This document shows positions 55,791-64,000 of a stretch of DNA of 64,000 bases, in pieces. The translations under genes and the position numbers were made by a program. Each line of letters begins with the position of its first letter. Positions within the stretch are counted from its first letter, which is position 1. Below the pieces are notes generated by a model that was given only the letters and a program-made list of their open reading frames with translations, did not search any database and was not told the origin of the DNA. Origin of the DNA: Brevundimonas vesicularis (GTDB taxonomy: Bacteria; Pseudomonadota; Alphaproteobacteria; Caulobacterales; Caulobacteraceae); contig NZ_CP114278.1 of NCBI RefSeq assembly GCF_027105095.1, forward strand, positions 1,860,001 to 1,924,000, in the 5' to 3' direction.

Positions 55791-56882
55791 ATGCGGTGCT
55801 GGACGATCGGAGCGATGGCCCTTGTGCTGATGACGACGGCTTGCGGGCGCAAGGACGCTAGCCCTGCGCCGGAAGCTAGCCCTGCCACGCCCGCGCTAGC
55901 GTCTTCAACGGCGGTCGCGAAAAGCCCGACGCTGGCCGCCATCAAAAGCCGCGGTCGCCTGAACTGCGGCGTGCATCAGGGGTTGGTCGGCTTCGCCTAC
56001 ACCGACAATCGCGGCCAGTGGCGCGGCTTCGACGTGGACTTCTGTCGCGCGACGGCGGCGGCGGTGCTGGGCGATGCCGATGCGGTGCGGTTCGTGCCTC
56101 TGTCGGCGTCGGATCGTTTCACGGCGCTGAACGACGGCCGGATCGATGTGCTGTGGCGCAACTCATCCTGGACCATGAGCCGCGACGCGGGCGAGGGGTT
56201 CGTCTTCGCCGGCGTCAACTATTACGACGGCCAGGGCTTTCTGGTCCGGCGTTCGCTCAATCTGAACAGCGCGACAGAACTGACGGGCGCGCGGGTCTGC
56301 GTTCAGTCGGGTTCGACATCCCAGGCGAACGCCGCCGACTATTTCCGGTCTCGCGGCATCGAATATCGGCCCGTCGTGTTCGAAACGGAGGAAGCGGCGC
56401 GCGACGCCTATGGTCGCGAGGATTGCGACGCCTTCAGCGCCGACATCTCTGCGCTAGCCGCCGCGCGGACTGTGCTGACCAATCCCAACGAACATGTGAT
56501 CCTGTCAGACGTCGCGTCCAAGGAGCCGCTGGGACCGGTGGTCAAGGCGGGCGACGAACGCTGGGCCTCGACAGTCCGCTGGACCCTGAACGCCCTGATG
56601 CTGGCCGAAGAACTCGGGGTCACCAAGGCCAATGCCGAAGATCAGTTCAAGACCACGACGGACCCACGCGTGCGACGTCTTTTGGGCGCCGAGGGCGAGT
56701 TCGGCCCCATGCTGGGGCTATCCGACGATTGGGCCAAGGACGCGGTCGAAGCCGTCGGGAATTATGGCGAGATTTTCGAGCGAAATCTGGGATCGCAATC
56801 GGCGCTCGACCTGGCGCGCGGTTTGAACGCACAATGGAACGCACGCCCGGCCGGCTTGATCTATGGCCTGCCAATCCGATAA
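55791..56882 (+). CDS. Amino-acid ABC transporter substrate-binding lipoprotein (AapJ/BztA-like)
   Basis: A 363-residue lipoprotein: the signal ends in a lipobox-like LMTTAC (about 17-22). The binding domain is of the general L-amino-acid type: RGRLNCGVHQGLVGFAYTDNRGQWRGFDVDFCRA (about 52-85) and GYDLM-like GQGFLVR, then CVQSGSTSQANAADYF (about 170-185). No permease or ATPase genes follow, so it may serve a transporter elsewhere; the next gene is a secondary symporter for similar substrates. Confidence 0.88.
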   Translation: MRCWTIGAMALVLMTTACGRKDASPAPEASPATPALASSTAVAKSPTLAAIKSRGRLNCGVHQGLVGFAYTDNRGQWRGFDVDFCRATAAAVLGDADAVRFVPLSASDRFTALNDGRIDVLWRNSSWTMSRDAGEGFVFAGVNYYDGQGFLVRRSLNLNSATELTGARVCVQSGSTSQANAADYFRSRGIEYRPVVFETEEAARDAYGREDCDAFSADISALAAARTVLTNPNEHVILSDVASKEPLGPVVKAGDERWASTVRWTLNALMLAEELGVTKANAEDQFKTTTDPRVRRLLGAEGEFGPMLGLSDDWAKDAVEAVGNYGEIFERNLGSQSALDLARGLNAQWNARPAGLIYGLPIR

Positions 56883-56915
56883 GCGCCGACGCTTGCATCG
56901 CTTCCTGGGGGACAG

Positions 56916-58238
56916 ATGACCGAGACGAAACGCGGCGGCCTTGCGCTGCACTGGCTGATGTTGATCGGTTTCGCGGTCGGTCTGATCGGGGGATTGCTGG
57001 TCAATCTGACGTTGGGAGCGGATACGGCCTGGGTGGTCTGGCTGACGGACAACGTCACCGGACCGCTGGGCCAGATCTTCCTGCGCCTGCTGTTCATGAT
57101 GGTGATCCCGCTGCTGTTCTCGGCCCTGGTGGTCGGGGTGGCCGAGATGGGCGATCTGAGCTCGCTGGGACGGGCGGGAATTAAGACCCTGTTGTTGACC
57201 ATTCTGGTGTCCAGCATCGCCGTGGTGATCGGGCTGGTGATGGTCAATGTGTTCCAGCCCGGAAGGGGCGTGGACCCGGTCCTCGCGCAGCAGTTGCTGG
57301 ACCAGGGACGTGACGGCGCCGCCGGCATCGTCAGCGGCGCGCCCGAAACCATCCAGTTGGGTGATTTCTTCCTGGATCTGATCCCGTCGAACGTCTTCAC
57401 CGCTGCATCCGAGAACCAGATCCTGCCGGTGATGGTGTTCGCTCTGTTCTTCGGCATCGGCCTGGTGATGGCCAAGTCGCCTGCAACCGACCGCTTGCAG
57501 CAGGTCATCGAGGGCATGTTCGAAGTCACGATGAAGCTGATCAACCTCTTCATCAAACTGGCCCCCATCGCCATCGCCTGCTTGATGTTCAACCTGGCGG
57601 CCCTGTTCGGTTGGGACCTGTTGGTGCGTCTGGCAGCCTATGTCGGCGTCGCGGTGGGCGCGATGGCGATCCACATGTTCGTCGTCTATCCGCTGGTGAT
57701 CTGGATCCTGGGCGGCCGGTCGCCGATCGCCTTCTTCAAGGGCGTGCGCGAGCCGATGGTGGTGGCCTTCTCAACCGCTTCATCCAACGCGTCTCTGCCG
57801 GTGTCGCTCAAGGCGGCCGAGCAGGAGCTGAAGCTGCCGCGCAAGATCGCCCGCTTCGTCCTGACGGTTGGGGCCACCGCCAATCAGAACGGCACGGCCC
57901 TGTTTGAAGGCGTAACGGTGCTGTTTCTGGCCCAGTTCTTCGGCATCGACCTGACGATCACGCAGCAGATCATCGTCATGCTGGTCTGCATCCTTGGCGG
58001 TATCGGTACGGCGGGCGTGCCGGCCGGTTCGCTGCCGGTCGTGGCGATGATCCTGGTGATGGTGAAGGTGCCGCCGGAGGGCATCGGCCTGATCCTGGGC
58101 GTGGATCGCTTCCTGGACATGTGCCGCACAACCCTGAACGTCACGGGCGATCTGGTTCTGGCCACCGTCGTTTCGCGCGGCGAGGAAGACGAGCCGATCG
58201 ACGCCGACGATGTCGTCCCCGTGGCGCCGCCGGCCTGA
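56916..58238 (+). CDS. Dicarboxylate/amino acid:cation symporter (DAACS)
   Basis: A 440-residue transporter with eight helices and two re-entrant loops. The Ser-rich loop is AFSTASSNASLPVSLKAA (about 286-303), and the second hairpin has GIGTAGVPAGSLPVVAMIL (about 365-383) and the substrate residues DRFLDMCRTTLNVTGD (about 397-412), which contain the Asp/Arg/Asn set of GltP/DctA. It imports glutamate, aspartate or C4-dicarboxylates with H+ or Na+. It starts 33 bases after the binding-protein gene. Confidence 0.92.
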   Translation: MTETKRGGLALHWLMLIGFAVGLIGGLLVNLTLGADTAWVVWLTDNVTGPLGQIFLRLLFMMVIPLLFSALVVGVAEMGDLSSLGRAGIKTLLLTILVSSIAVVIGLVMVNVFQPGRGVDPVLAQQLLDQGRDGAAGIVSGAPETIQLGDFFLDLIPSNVFTAASENQILPVMVFALFFGIGLVMAKSPATDRLQQVIEGMFEVTMKLINLFIKLAPIAIACLMFNLAALFGWDLLVRLAAYVGVAVGAMAIHMFVVYPLVIWILGGRSPIAFFKGVREPMVVAFSTASSNASLPVSLKAAEQELKLPRKIARFVLTVGATANQNGTALFEGVTVLFLAQFFGIDLTITQQIIVMLVCILGGIGTAGVPAGSLPVVAMILVMVKVPPEGIGLILGVDRFLDMCRTTLNVTGDLVLATVVSRGEEDEPIDADDVVPVAPPA

Positions 58239-58240
58239 TC

Positions 58241-59065
58241 TCAGCCGGTTTCGACGGGGGTGTCCGTTCGGGCGCCCCATTCAGCCCAGGAACCGTCATA
58301 AAGCCGCGACGAACGACCGAGTTCGGCTAAGCCCAGTGTCAGTATTGCGGCGGTCACTCCGGATCCGCAGGTCGTGATCACGGGTCGGCTGATATCCACG
58401 CCAGCGTCCGCAATGGCCTGCGCCAAGGCCGCACCACGCTTCATAGTGCCATTGTCGTTTAGCAAGCGACCATAGGGGAGATTGCGCGCGCCGGGCATAT
58501 GGCCGCTGCGAACACCGGCGCGAGGTTCGGGCGCCGCACCTTTGAAACGCGGTGCGGCGCGCGCATCCACGACCTGGGCGTCCTGGGCCGAGGCCGCGCG
58601 CACGTCATCCAACGAGGCGACAGCATCGGGCGCCATCTTGGCATGAAAGTCTTTTGCATTTGCGACTGAAGGCCCGGAGACGGTTGGCAGGCCGTCGTCA
58701 CGCCAGCGCGGCAGGCCGCCGTCGAGCACCTGAACTCTCGTCGCGCCCATAGTCTTCAGCATCCACCAGACGCGCGCCGCCGAGAACAATCCGGCTGTAT
58801 CATAAACGACGATCTGGTCATCGACGGAGAGGCCCAGCGTCCCGACCGCCGCCCCAAAGGCCTCTGGCGTCGGCATCATGTGGGGCAAAGCGCTGTCGCG
58901 ATCCGATATCGCGTCCAGATCGAAGAAGACTGCGCCAGGGATATGGGCCTGTTCGAAATCGGCGTGCGCGTCGCGGCCGTCCAGATGCCAACTGCCATCG
59001 ACGATCCGCAAATCGGGCGCGCCCAATCGCGCGGCAAGGTCCGTTGTCGAAATCAGCGCGCTCAT
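58241..59065 (-). CDS. sseA: 3-mercaptopyruvate sulfurtransferase
   Basis: The ATG at 59065 overlaps the cfa-like gene's stop (ATGA), giving 274 residues. There are two rhodanese domains; the active loop in the second is TTCGSGVTAAI, and CGSGVTA is the form found in MST rather than thiosulfate sulfurtransferase. VVDARAAPRFKGAAPEPRAGVRSGHMPGARNLPY is the second-domain entry. It moves sulfur from 3-mercaptopyruvate to thiophilic acceptors. Confidence 0.92.
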   Translation of the reverse strand: MSALISTTDLAARLGAPDLRIVDGSWHLDGRDAHADFEQAHIPGAVFFDLDAISDRDSALPHMMPTPEAFGAAVGTLGLSVDDQIVVYDTAGLFSAARVWWMLKTMGATRVQVLDGGLPRWRDDGLPTVSGPSVANAKDFHAKMAPDAVASLDDVRAASAQDAQVVDARAAPRFKGAAPEPRAGVRSGHMPGARNLPYGRLLNDNGTMKRGAALAQAIADAGVDISRPVITTCGSGVTAAILTLGLAELGRSSRLYDGSWAEWGARTDTPVETG

Positions 59066-60282
59066 AGGCGAGACAGGCTCAGTTGGATGACGTCGGTGCG
59101 GCGAGAGCGGAATCCGGCCTCGCAATAGGCCAGATAAAAGTGCCAGAGCCGGCGGAATCTTTCGTCAAAGCCGGAAAGCTTGCTGATTTCGCCCCAGGAC
59201 GCCTGGAAACGCTCATCCCAAAGCTTGAGCGTCGCAGCGTAGTCGAGGCCGAACCGTTCCACCGACTGCCATGACAGTCCGGCTTTCGACACGACCGGCG
59301 CCAGCCGTTCTTCGGAGGGCAGCATGCCGCCGGGGAAGACGTACTTTTGAATAAAATCCGTCCGGGCATTGTATTCGTCGAACAGGTCGTCCTGGATCGT
59401 GATGATCTGCAGTCCGGCCTTACCGCCAGATTGAAGGACGTCGTGGACCTTGCCGAAATAGGCGGGCCAGTACTCCATGCCCACAGCCTCGAACATCTCG
59501 ATGGACGCCACCCGATCAAATCGACCCTGCACATCGCGGTAGTCGATGAGCTGAATATCGGCGCGGTTGCTCAGCCCCGCGTTGAACATGCGCTGGCGAG
59601 CGAAATCGTGCTGCTCTTTGGAGATCGTGATCCCAGTGACTTTGGCGCCGATCTCGCGCGCCGCAAACTCGGCGAAGCCGCCCCAGCCGCAGCCGATTTC
59701 CAAGACCGACATGCCCGCCCGAAGATCCATCATTCGGGCCAAGGCGGCGTATTTCTCGCGCTGCGCCGTCTCCAGTGCCTCACCATCGCGGCTGAAGCGG
59801 GCCGATGAATAGGTCATCGTGCTGTCCAGCCATTGGGAATAGAAGGCGTTGCCCAGATCGTAGTGGGCGTGGATGTTCTTCTTCGACCCGGTCTTGCTGT
59901 TACGATTGGTGCGGTGGCTCAGCCAGTTGACCACCCACATGATCAGATTGCCGTCGAACAGACGCCGGATGTGATCGTAGTTGTCCACCAGGGTCTCCAG
60001 CAGACCGGCCAGGTGCGGACTGTCCCACTCGCCCGCGATATAGCCTTCGGCGAAGCCGATATCGCCGGCCGCGAGTACGCGGCGTGCGAACCGGTAGTCG
60101 CGCACCGTCATCATGCCGCTGGGGCCCGGCTGCTTGCCTTGAAGCACATGGGTCTCGCCATTGGGCAGTTGCACCGTCAAGCGGCCGAAGGTCCAGTTGG
60201 CAGCCAGGAGCCGCAGCAACATGGCGAACACGCGCGGTGTTCGGCTGGCGACGGCTTCGATATCGGCGTGTGCGACGCTCAT
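59062..60282 (-). CDS. cfa: Cyclopropane-fatty-acyl-phospholipid synthase family
   Basis: I choose the ATG at 60282 (406 residues); a TTG at 60318 that overlaps the photolyase stop (TTGA) is also open. The SAM site is SVLEIGCGWGGFAEFAARE (about 185-203), and SIEMFEAVGMEYWPAYF and QYVFPGGMLPSE-like QKYVFPGGMLPSE are the catalytic-domain motifs. It adds a methylene group to unsaturated phospholipid acyl chains at the membrane. Located between photolyase and sulfurtransferase in one operon. Confidence 0.9.
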   Translation of the reverse strand: MSVAHADIEAVASRTPRVFAMLLRLLAANWTFGRLTVQLPNGETHVLQGKQPGPSGMMTVRDYRFARRVLAAGDIGFAEGYIAGEWDSPHLAGLLETLVDNYDHIRRLFDGNLIMWVVNWLSHRTNRNSKTGSKKNIHAHYDLGNAFYSQWLDSTMTYSSARFSRDGEALETAQREKYAALARMMDLRAGMSVLEIGCGWGGFAEFAAREIGAKVTGITISKEQHDFARQRMFNAGLSNRADIQLIDYRDVQGRFDRVASIEMFEAVGMEYWPAYFGKVHDVLQSGGKAGLQIITIQDDLFDEYNARTDFIQKYVFPGGMLPSEERLAPVVSKAGLSWQSVERFGLDYAATLKLWDERFQASWGEISKLSGFDERFRRLWHFYLAYCEAGFRSRRTDVIQLSLSRL

Positions 60283-60314
60283 CTTTTGACTTTCAACGCG
60301 GAATACAAAGGGGG

Positions 60315-61772
60315 TCAATCACGGTCGCTGTGGTCGTCGCCGCGACCGGAAACGGTCTTCAGGGCCGCGAGCGCCCGGGCGCGACCCTTCTCGTGTTCGA
60401 CGATGGGCTTGGGGTAATCGCGCCCTAGAACGATTCCGGCGTCACGCAGCACTTCAGCGGGTGCGGTCCAGGGCGACTGCAGCCAGCGGTCCGGCAGGCG
60501 GTGAAGTTCCGGCACCCACCGACGCACATAGCCGCCGTCGGGATCAAACTTTTCGCCCTGCGTGATGGGATTGAAAATGCGGAAGAAGGGGGAGGCGTCT
60601 GCGCCCGAGCCTGCGACCCACTGCCAGTTTTGTACATTGCTGGCCCGGTCGGCGTCCACCAGCGTGTCCCAAAACCAGGCTTCGCCTTCGCGCCAGTCGA
60701 TCAGCAGATGTTTGATCAGGAAGGAGGCGACGACCATCCGAACCCGATTATGCATCCACCCTGTCGTCCAGAGCTGGCGCATGCCGGCGTCCACCAACGG
60801 GTATCCGGTCCGGCCCTGTCGCCACGCCTTGAAGCTCGCGTCGTCCTCACGCCAGGGCATGGCGTCATATTCGGGACGGAACGCGCGCTCGGTAATGTAG
60901 GGAAAATGGTGCAACAGGTGCGCCGAGAACTCGCGCCAACCAATCTCAGCAACAAATTTGTCGGCCTCCGACGATAACACCTTGCCGTCTTTCGCCGCGT
61001 GTCGGACGCGGTCTATCGCCCGCCAAGGGCTGATTTCGCCCCAATGAAGATGCGGCGACAGGCGGCTGTTGGCGCCCTGCCGGTCAGGAAAGTCTCGATC
61101 CTTGGCATAGGTCCTCAGGCCGGATGGTATGAACATGGACAAGGCCTGCGAGGCCCCATCCTCCCCCGGCGTCCAGTCGAAGCCCTTGGACCAATCCGGT
61201 CGGCGGGGGTGCAGCTTCCAACTGTCGATGTCGTCGGATTGAACCGTTTCGGGCGTCTGTATCTGGCGGGGTCCCGTTGTGTGAGCCGGCGCCTCGGCCG
61301 TGGCCAACAGGGCTCTCAAGAACGGGGTGAAGACCTTGTACGGCTGTCCCGAACCGTTCAGCACCTCGCCAGGGCGGCAGAGCAGGGCCCCATTGAAGCC
61401 ATGGCATTCGACGCCATCCGCCTTGAGCGTGTGAGCGATTTCGGCGTCGTGCTCAAACGCCTCGGGTTCGAACAGGCGGTTCATGAAGACGACGTCGGCG
61501 CCGGTTTCGGCGATCAGCGCCTGAAGCTGGGTCAGAGCATTGCCCTTGCGCAGAATTAGGCGCGAACCGCGATCTTGAAGCGCGGCATCCAGCGCCCTCA
61601 ACGACTTGTCGAGCCACCAGCGCGACGCGGCGCCCATCGGCCGCTCGAAATACTCGTCCAGAATATAGACGGGCAGGATTGGTCGCCCCGTCTCCGCCGC
61701 GTGGTTCAGGGCAGGATTGTCATGCAGTCGCAGATCGCGGCGAAACCACAGGATGACAGGTTTGGTGGCCAC
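60315..61772 (-). CDS. phrB: Deoxyribodipyrimidine photo-lyase (CPD class I)
   Basis: A 485-residue photolyase with a GTG start. The N-terminal antenna domain begins ILWFRRDLRLHDNPAL (about 7-22). The FAD domain has SRLSPHLHWGEISPWRA (about 237-253), EIGWREFSAHLLHHFP (about 283-298), TGWMHNRVRMVVASFLIKHLLIDWREGEAWFWDTLVDAD, and a C-terminal WVPEL. It repairs cyclobutane dimers with blue light. It heads the phr-cfa-sseA unit; a weak GAAC-N7-TAAC lies just before it. Confidence 0.94.
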   Translation of the reverse strand: MATKPVILWFRRDLRLHDNPALNHAAETGRPILPVYILDEYFERPMGAASRWWLDKSLRALDAALQDRGSRLILRKGNALTQLQALIAETGADVVFMNRLFEPEAFEHDAEIAHTLKADGVECHGFNGALLCRPGEVLNGSGQPYKVFTPFLRALLATAEAPAHTTGPRQIQTPETVQSDDIDSWKLHPRRPDWSKGFDWTPGEDGASQALSMFIPSGLRTYAKDRDFPDRQGANSRLSPHLHWGEISPWRAIDRVRHAAKDGKVLSSEADKFVAEIGWREFSAHLLHHFPYITERAFRPEYDAMPWREDDASFKAWRQGRTGYPLVDAGMRQLWTTGWMHNRVRMVVASFLIKHLLIDWREGEAWFWDTLVDADRASNVQNWQWVAGSGADASPFFRIFNPITQGEKFDPDGGYVRRWVPELHRLPDRWLQSPWTAPAEVLRDAGIVLGRDYPKPIVEHEKGRARALAALKTVSGRGDDHSDRD

Positions 61773-61883
61773 GCGGGCGAACTCCGTGATAACTTGCGCT
61801 CATCCCTTCAGAGCGCCACCTGATGGCCCAATAGCTGCGGCAAAAGCCGCCTCCACAACACCGAACGTCGAAAGAGCCGCCTC

Positions 61884-62762
61884 GTGAGCCGACCCAACGC
61901 TGTCATTACGTTGTCCGAAGGTCTTCGGACGCCTGTCGTCATCGGCGGCGGCGCAAGAATCGCTTTCATCGCCGGTCCTTGCCAGATGGAGAGCCGTCAG
62001 CACGCGCTGGAGACAGCCCACGCCCTGAAGGAAATTGGCGAGCGGTTGAATGTCGGCATCATCTACAAGACCAGTTTTGACAAGGCGAACCGGACCAGCG
62101 CCAGCGCGGCGCGTGGTATCGGTCTGAAAGACGCCATGCCGATCTTCGCCGAGATTCGCGAGGTGACCGGCCTGCCAACCCTGACCGATGTCCACTCCGA
62201 GGTTCAGTGTGGTCCGGTCGGCGAGGTCGTCGATGTGCTGCAAATCCCGGCCTTCCTCAGCCGCCAGACCGACCTGCTGCTGGCGGCCGCCGCTACCGGC
62301 AAGGCGATCAACATCAAGAAGGGTCAGTTCCTGGCTCCTTGGGACATGAAGAACGTCATCGCCAAGGTGGTCGGCGCCGGCAATCCCAACGTCATGGCCT
62401 GTGAACGCGGCGCCAGCTTTGGCTACAATACTCTGGTCAGCGATATGCGGGCGCTTCCGGTGCTGCGCGAGATCGGCTGCCCTGTCGTGTTCGATGCGAC
62501 CCACAGCGTTCAGCAGCCGGGCGGGCAAGGCGCGTCGTCGGGCGGTCAGCGCGAGTTCGTGCCGGTGCTGGGCCGCGCTGCGGTGGCTGTGGGCGTCGAT
62601 GCGGTCTTCATGGAAACGCACCAAGACCCGGATAATGCGCCGTCGGATGGCCCTAACATGGTGCCGCTGAGCCAATTCGAAGCCCTGGCCGCCGAACTGA
62701 TCGCCTTCGACGACCTGGCCATCAAGATCGGGGCCAAGGCGCCGGTGGCGCAGGCCGCCTGA
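61884..62762 (+). CDS. kdsA: 3-deoxy-8-phosphooctulonate (Kdo-8-P) synthase
   Basis: A 292-residue TIM barrel with a GTG start. IAGPCQMES (about 29-37) is the PEP site, SFDKANRTS (about 64-72) follows, and [11 protein letters not shown] (about 146-156) and [14 protein letters not shown] (about 205-218) are KdsA-specific. It makes Kdo-8-P from arabinose-5-phosphate and PEP for the LPS inner core. hldE starts 18 bases later. Confidence 0.96.
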   Translation: MSRPNAVITLSEGLRTPVVIGGGARIAFIAGPCQMESRQHALETAHALKEIGERLNVGIIYKTSFDKANRTSASAARGIGLKDAMPIFAEIREVTGLPTLTDVHSEVQCGPVGEVVDVLQIPAFLSRQTDLLLAAAATGKAINIKKGQFLAPWDMKNVIAKVVGAGNPNVMACERGASFGYNTLVSDMRALPVLREIGCPVVFDATHSVQQPGGQGASSGGQREFVPVLGRAAVAVGVDAVFMETHQDPDNAPSDGPNMVPLSQFEALAAELIAFDDLAIKIGAKAPVAQAA

Positions 62763-62780
62763 ATCCTCTAGGTCGGACCC

Positions 62781-64000
62781 ATGTCTGACACCCTAGACTT
62801 GAGCGCCCTGCAAAGCCTGTTGGAGCGCGTGCGCGGTCTGAAGATCGCCTGCGTCGGCGACCTGATGCTGGATCGCTACGTCTATGGCGAGGTCAGCCGC
62901 ATCTCGCCCGAGGCGCCGATCCCTGTGCTCCGCACCAGCCGCACCGTCGCCATGCCGGGCGGCGTCGGCAACGTCGCGCGCAATATTGCGGCCATGGGCG
63001 GGGTGGCGCGGCTGGGCGCCGTGATCGGCGACGACGTGGCTGGCGCGGAATTGACCGCTCTGATCGCTGCCGAACCGCACATCGAGGACGTCGTGGCGAG
63101 GCCGGCAGGCGCGTCCACCATCGTGAAGACGCGCTTCGTTTCGGGAGGGCAACAGCTGCTGCGTTTGGACGATGAGGCGGCACCGACGCCAATCCAAGAT
63201 TCCAACGCGTTTGCAGATACTTCGGTCTATTTGCTGTCAGACTACGCCAAGGGCGTCGTCAGCGATGCGCTTCTGGCTTCGGCGGTGAACGCGGCGCAGA
63301 CATCCGGTGCGCCGGTTGTCGTCGATCCAAAGGGAAGGGATTTCGCTCGCTACGGCGCGGTCGATGTCATCAAGCCCAATGCTTCGGAACTGGCCGGCGC
63401 CACAGGCCTGCGAGTCGGGACGGACGGCGAGGTCGAGACGGCGCTGGCCGCCTTGCTGGCCGCCACGACCGCCAAGGCGATCATCGTCACCCGTGCGGGC
63501 AAGGGCATGAGCCTGGCGCGGCGCGGCGAAGCGGTTAAGCACTTCCCCGGCCGGGCGCGCGAGGTCTTCGACGTGTCTGGCGCGGGCGATACAGGCTTGG
63601 CCGCCATCGGTTTGGCGCTGGGCGCGGGCGCGTCACTGGAGATGGCGGTCGAGTTCGCCATCCTGGCCTCGGGCGTGGTTGTCGGGAAGGCCGGCACGGC
63701 CGTGGTTACACCCGCCGAGCTTATCGAAGCCGAACTGAGCCAGCACGCCACCGCTGCGGTATCCAAAGTGACGCCGCTCGACGAGCTGGCGGTCGAGGTC
63801 GAGGGCTGGCGACGTCAGGGCCTGAAAGTCGGCTTCACCAACGGCTGTTTCGACATCCTGCACCGCGGCCATGTGGCCTATCTGGCGCAGGCCCGCAGCT
63901 GGTGCGATCGTCTGGTCGTGGCGCTGAATACCGACGCATCGGTCAAGCGATTGAAGGGCGAGGGGCGTCCGGTGAATGATCTGGATAGTCGCGCCGTCGT
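62781..64000 (+). CDS. hldE: Bifunctional heptose 7-P kinase/heptose 1-P adenylyltransferase (3' truncated)
   Basis: ATG at 62781; the frame runs off the window after 406 codons. The N-terminal ribokinase-like domain has GDLMLDRYVYGEVSRISPEAPIPV (about 26-49), GGVGNVARNIAAMGG and the catalytic DVSGAGDTGLA (about 264-274). The adenylyltransferase domain begins at VGFTNGCFDILHRGHVAYL (about 352-370). It makes ADP-heptose precursors for LPS core, next to kdsA for the Kdo branch. Confidence 0.94.
   Translation, partial: MSDTLDLSALQSLLERVRGLKIACVGDLMLDRYVYGEVSRISPEAPIPVLRTSRTVAMPGGVGNVARNIAAMGGVARLGAVIGDDVAGAELTALIAAEPHIEDVVARPAGASTIVKTRFVSGGQQLLRLDDEAAPTPIQDSNAFADTSVYLLSDYAKGVVSDALLASAVNAAQTSGAPVVVDPKGRDFARYGAVDVIKPNASELAGATGLRVGTDGEVETALAALLAATTAKAIIVTRAGKGMSLARRGEAVKHFPGRAREVFDVSGAGDTGLAAIGLALGAGASLEMAVEFAILASGVVVGKAGTAVVTPAELIEAELSQHATAAVSKVTPLDELAVEVEGWRRQGLKVGFTNGCFDILHRGHVAYLAQARSWCDRLVVALNTDASVKRLKGEGRPVNDLDSRAV

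Noticed and set aside
61779..61793. GAAC-N7-TAAC near the photolyase start as a LexA box
   Set aside because: One of the four conserved bases in the second half differs; too weak next to the exact match before imuA.

Overview
This window looks like chromosomal DNA of a high-GC alphaproteobacterium of the Caulobacterales, most likely Brevundimonas or a close relative. That is inference from several points. The genes are tightly packed and often joined by four-base start/stop overlaps. The core order rpoZ-rsh, pyrE-pdxJ-acpS-lepB-rnc-era ... recO ... parC is typical of the group. An imuA-imuB pair carries the alphaproteobacterial LexA box GTTC-N7-GTTC. No genus-specific marker was checked against a database.

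Layout. 1-5878 is a seven-gene operon of sugar enzymes: a GT-B (GT4) glycosyltransferase, a GT2, a MurG-like GT-B, an acyl-CoA dehydrogenase, a PIG-L deacetylase, a NodS-like methyltransferase and another GT2. It resembles the toolkit for an N-modified, secreted or lipid-linked glycan. 6018-9235 holds small stress-type genes (HHH protein, DUF2171), a hydrolase/DUF3182 operon and a SemiSWEET transporter. 9428-13708 is a DNA-damage region: LexA-boxed imuA-imuB without dnaE2 beside them, DUF1810, and an SRAP (YedK/HMCES-type) protein. 13710-15858 is atypical and probably acquired: doubtful or decayed ORFs, an AT-richer promoter region with a perfect palindrome, a ribbon-helix-helix protein, and a helix-turn-helix replication-type protein whose gene contains four 18-bp repeats. 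A tRNA-Leu(UAG) with its terminator follows.

16140-30110 carries an amino-acid permease, HrpB helicase, an MHS-type MFS transporter, two RNA methyltransferases, a membrane glycosyltransferase, a TetR-led corrinoid/siderophore-type ABC importer and a lytic transglycosylase. 30218-41186 is core metabolism and information processing: dapA, smpB, a family-5 uracil-DNA glycosylase, an NYN protein, folK, rpoZ, rsh (apparently with a CTG start), a LOG-family protein, pyrE, pdxJ, acpS, lepB, rnc and era. 41193-49618 has a serine hydrolase, a CoA-transferase and an NTF2-like protein placed between era and recO, then DipZ and parC. 49642-58238 has a FAD oxidoreductase, parE, an O-antigen-ligase-like protein, a cystathionine beta-lyase, an amino-acid-binding lipoprotein and a dicarboxylate/amino-acid symporter. 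58241-61772 is a photolyase-cfa-sulfurtransferase operon. The window ends in kdsA and a truncated hldE for LPS inner core.

The items most worth a second look are the glycan cluster, the repeats inside the replication-like gene (one copy read in a different frame from the other three), and the missing canonical start codon of rsh.
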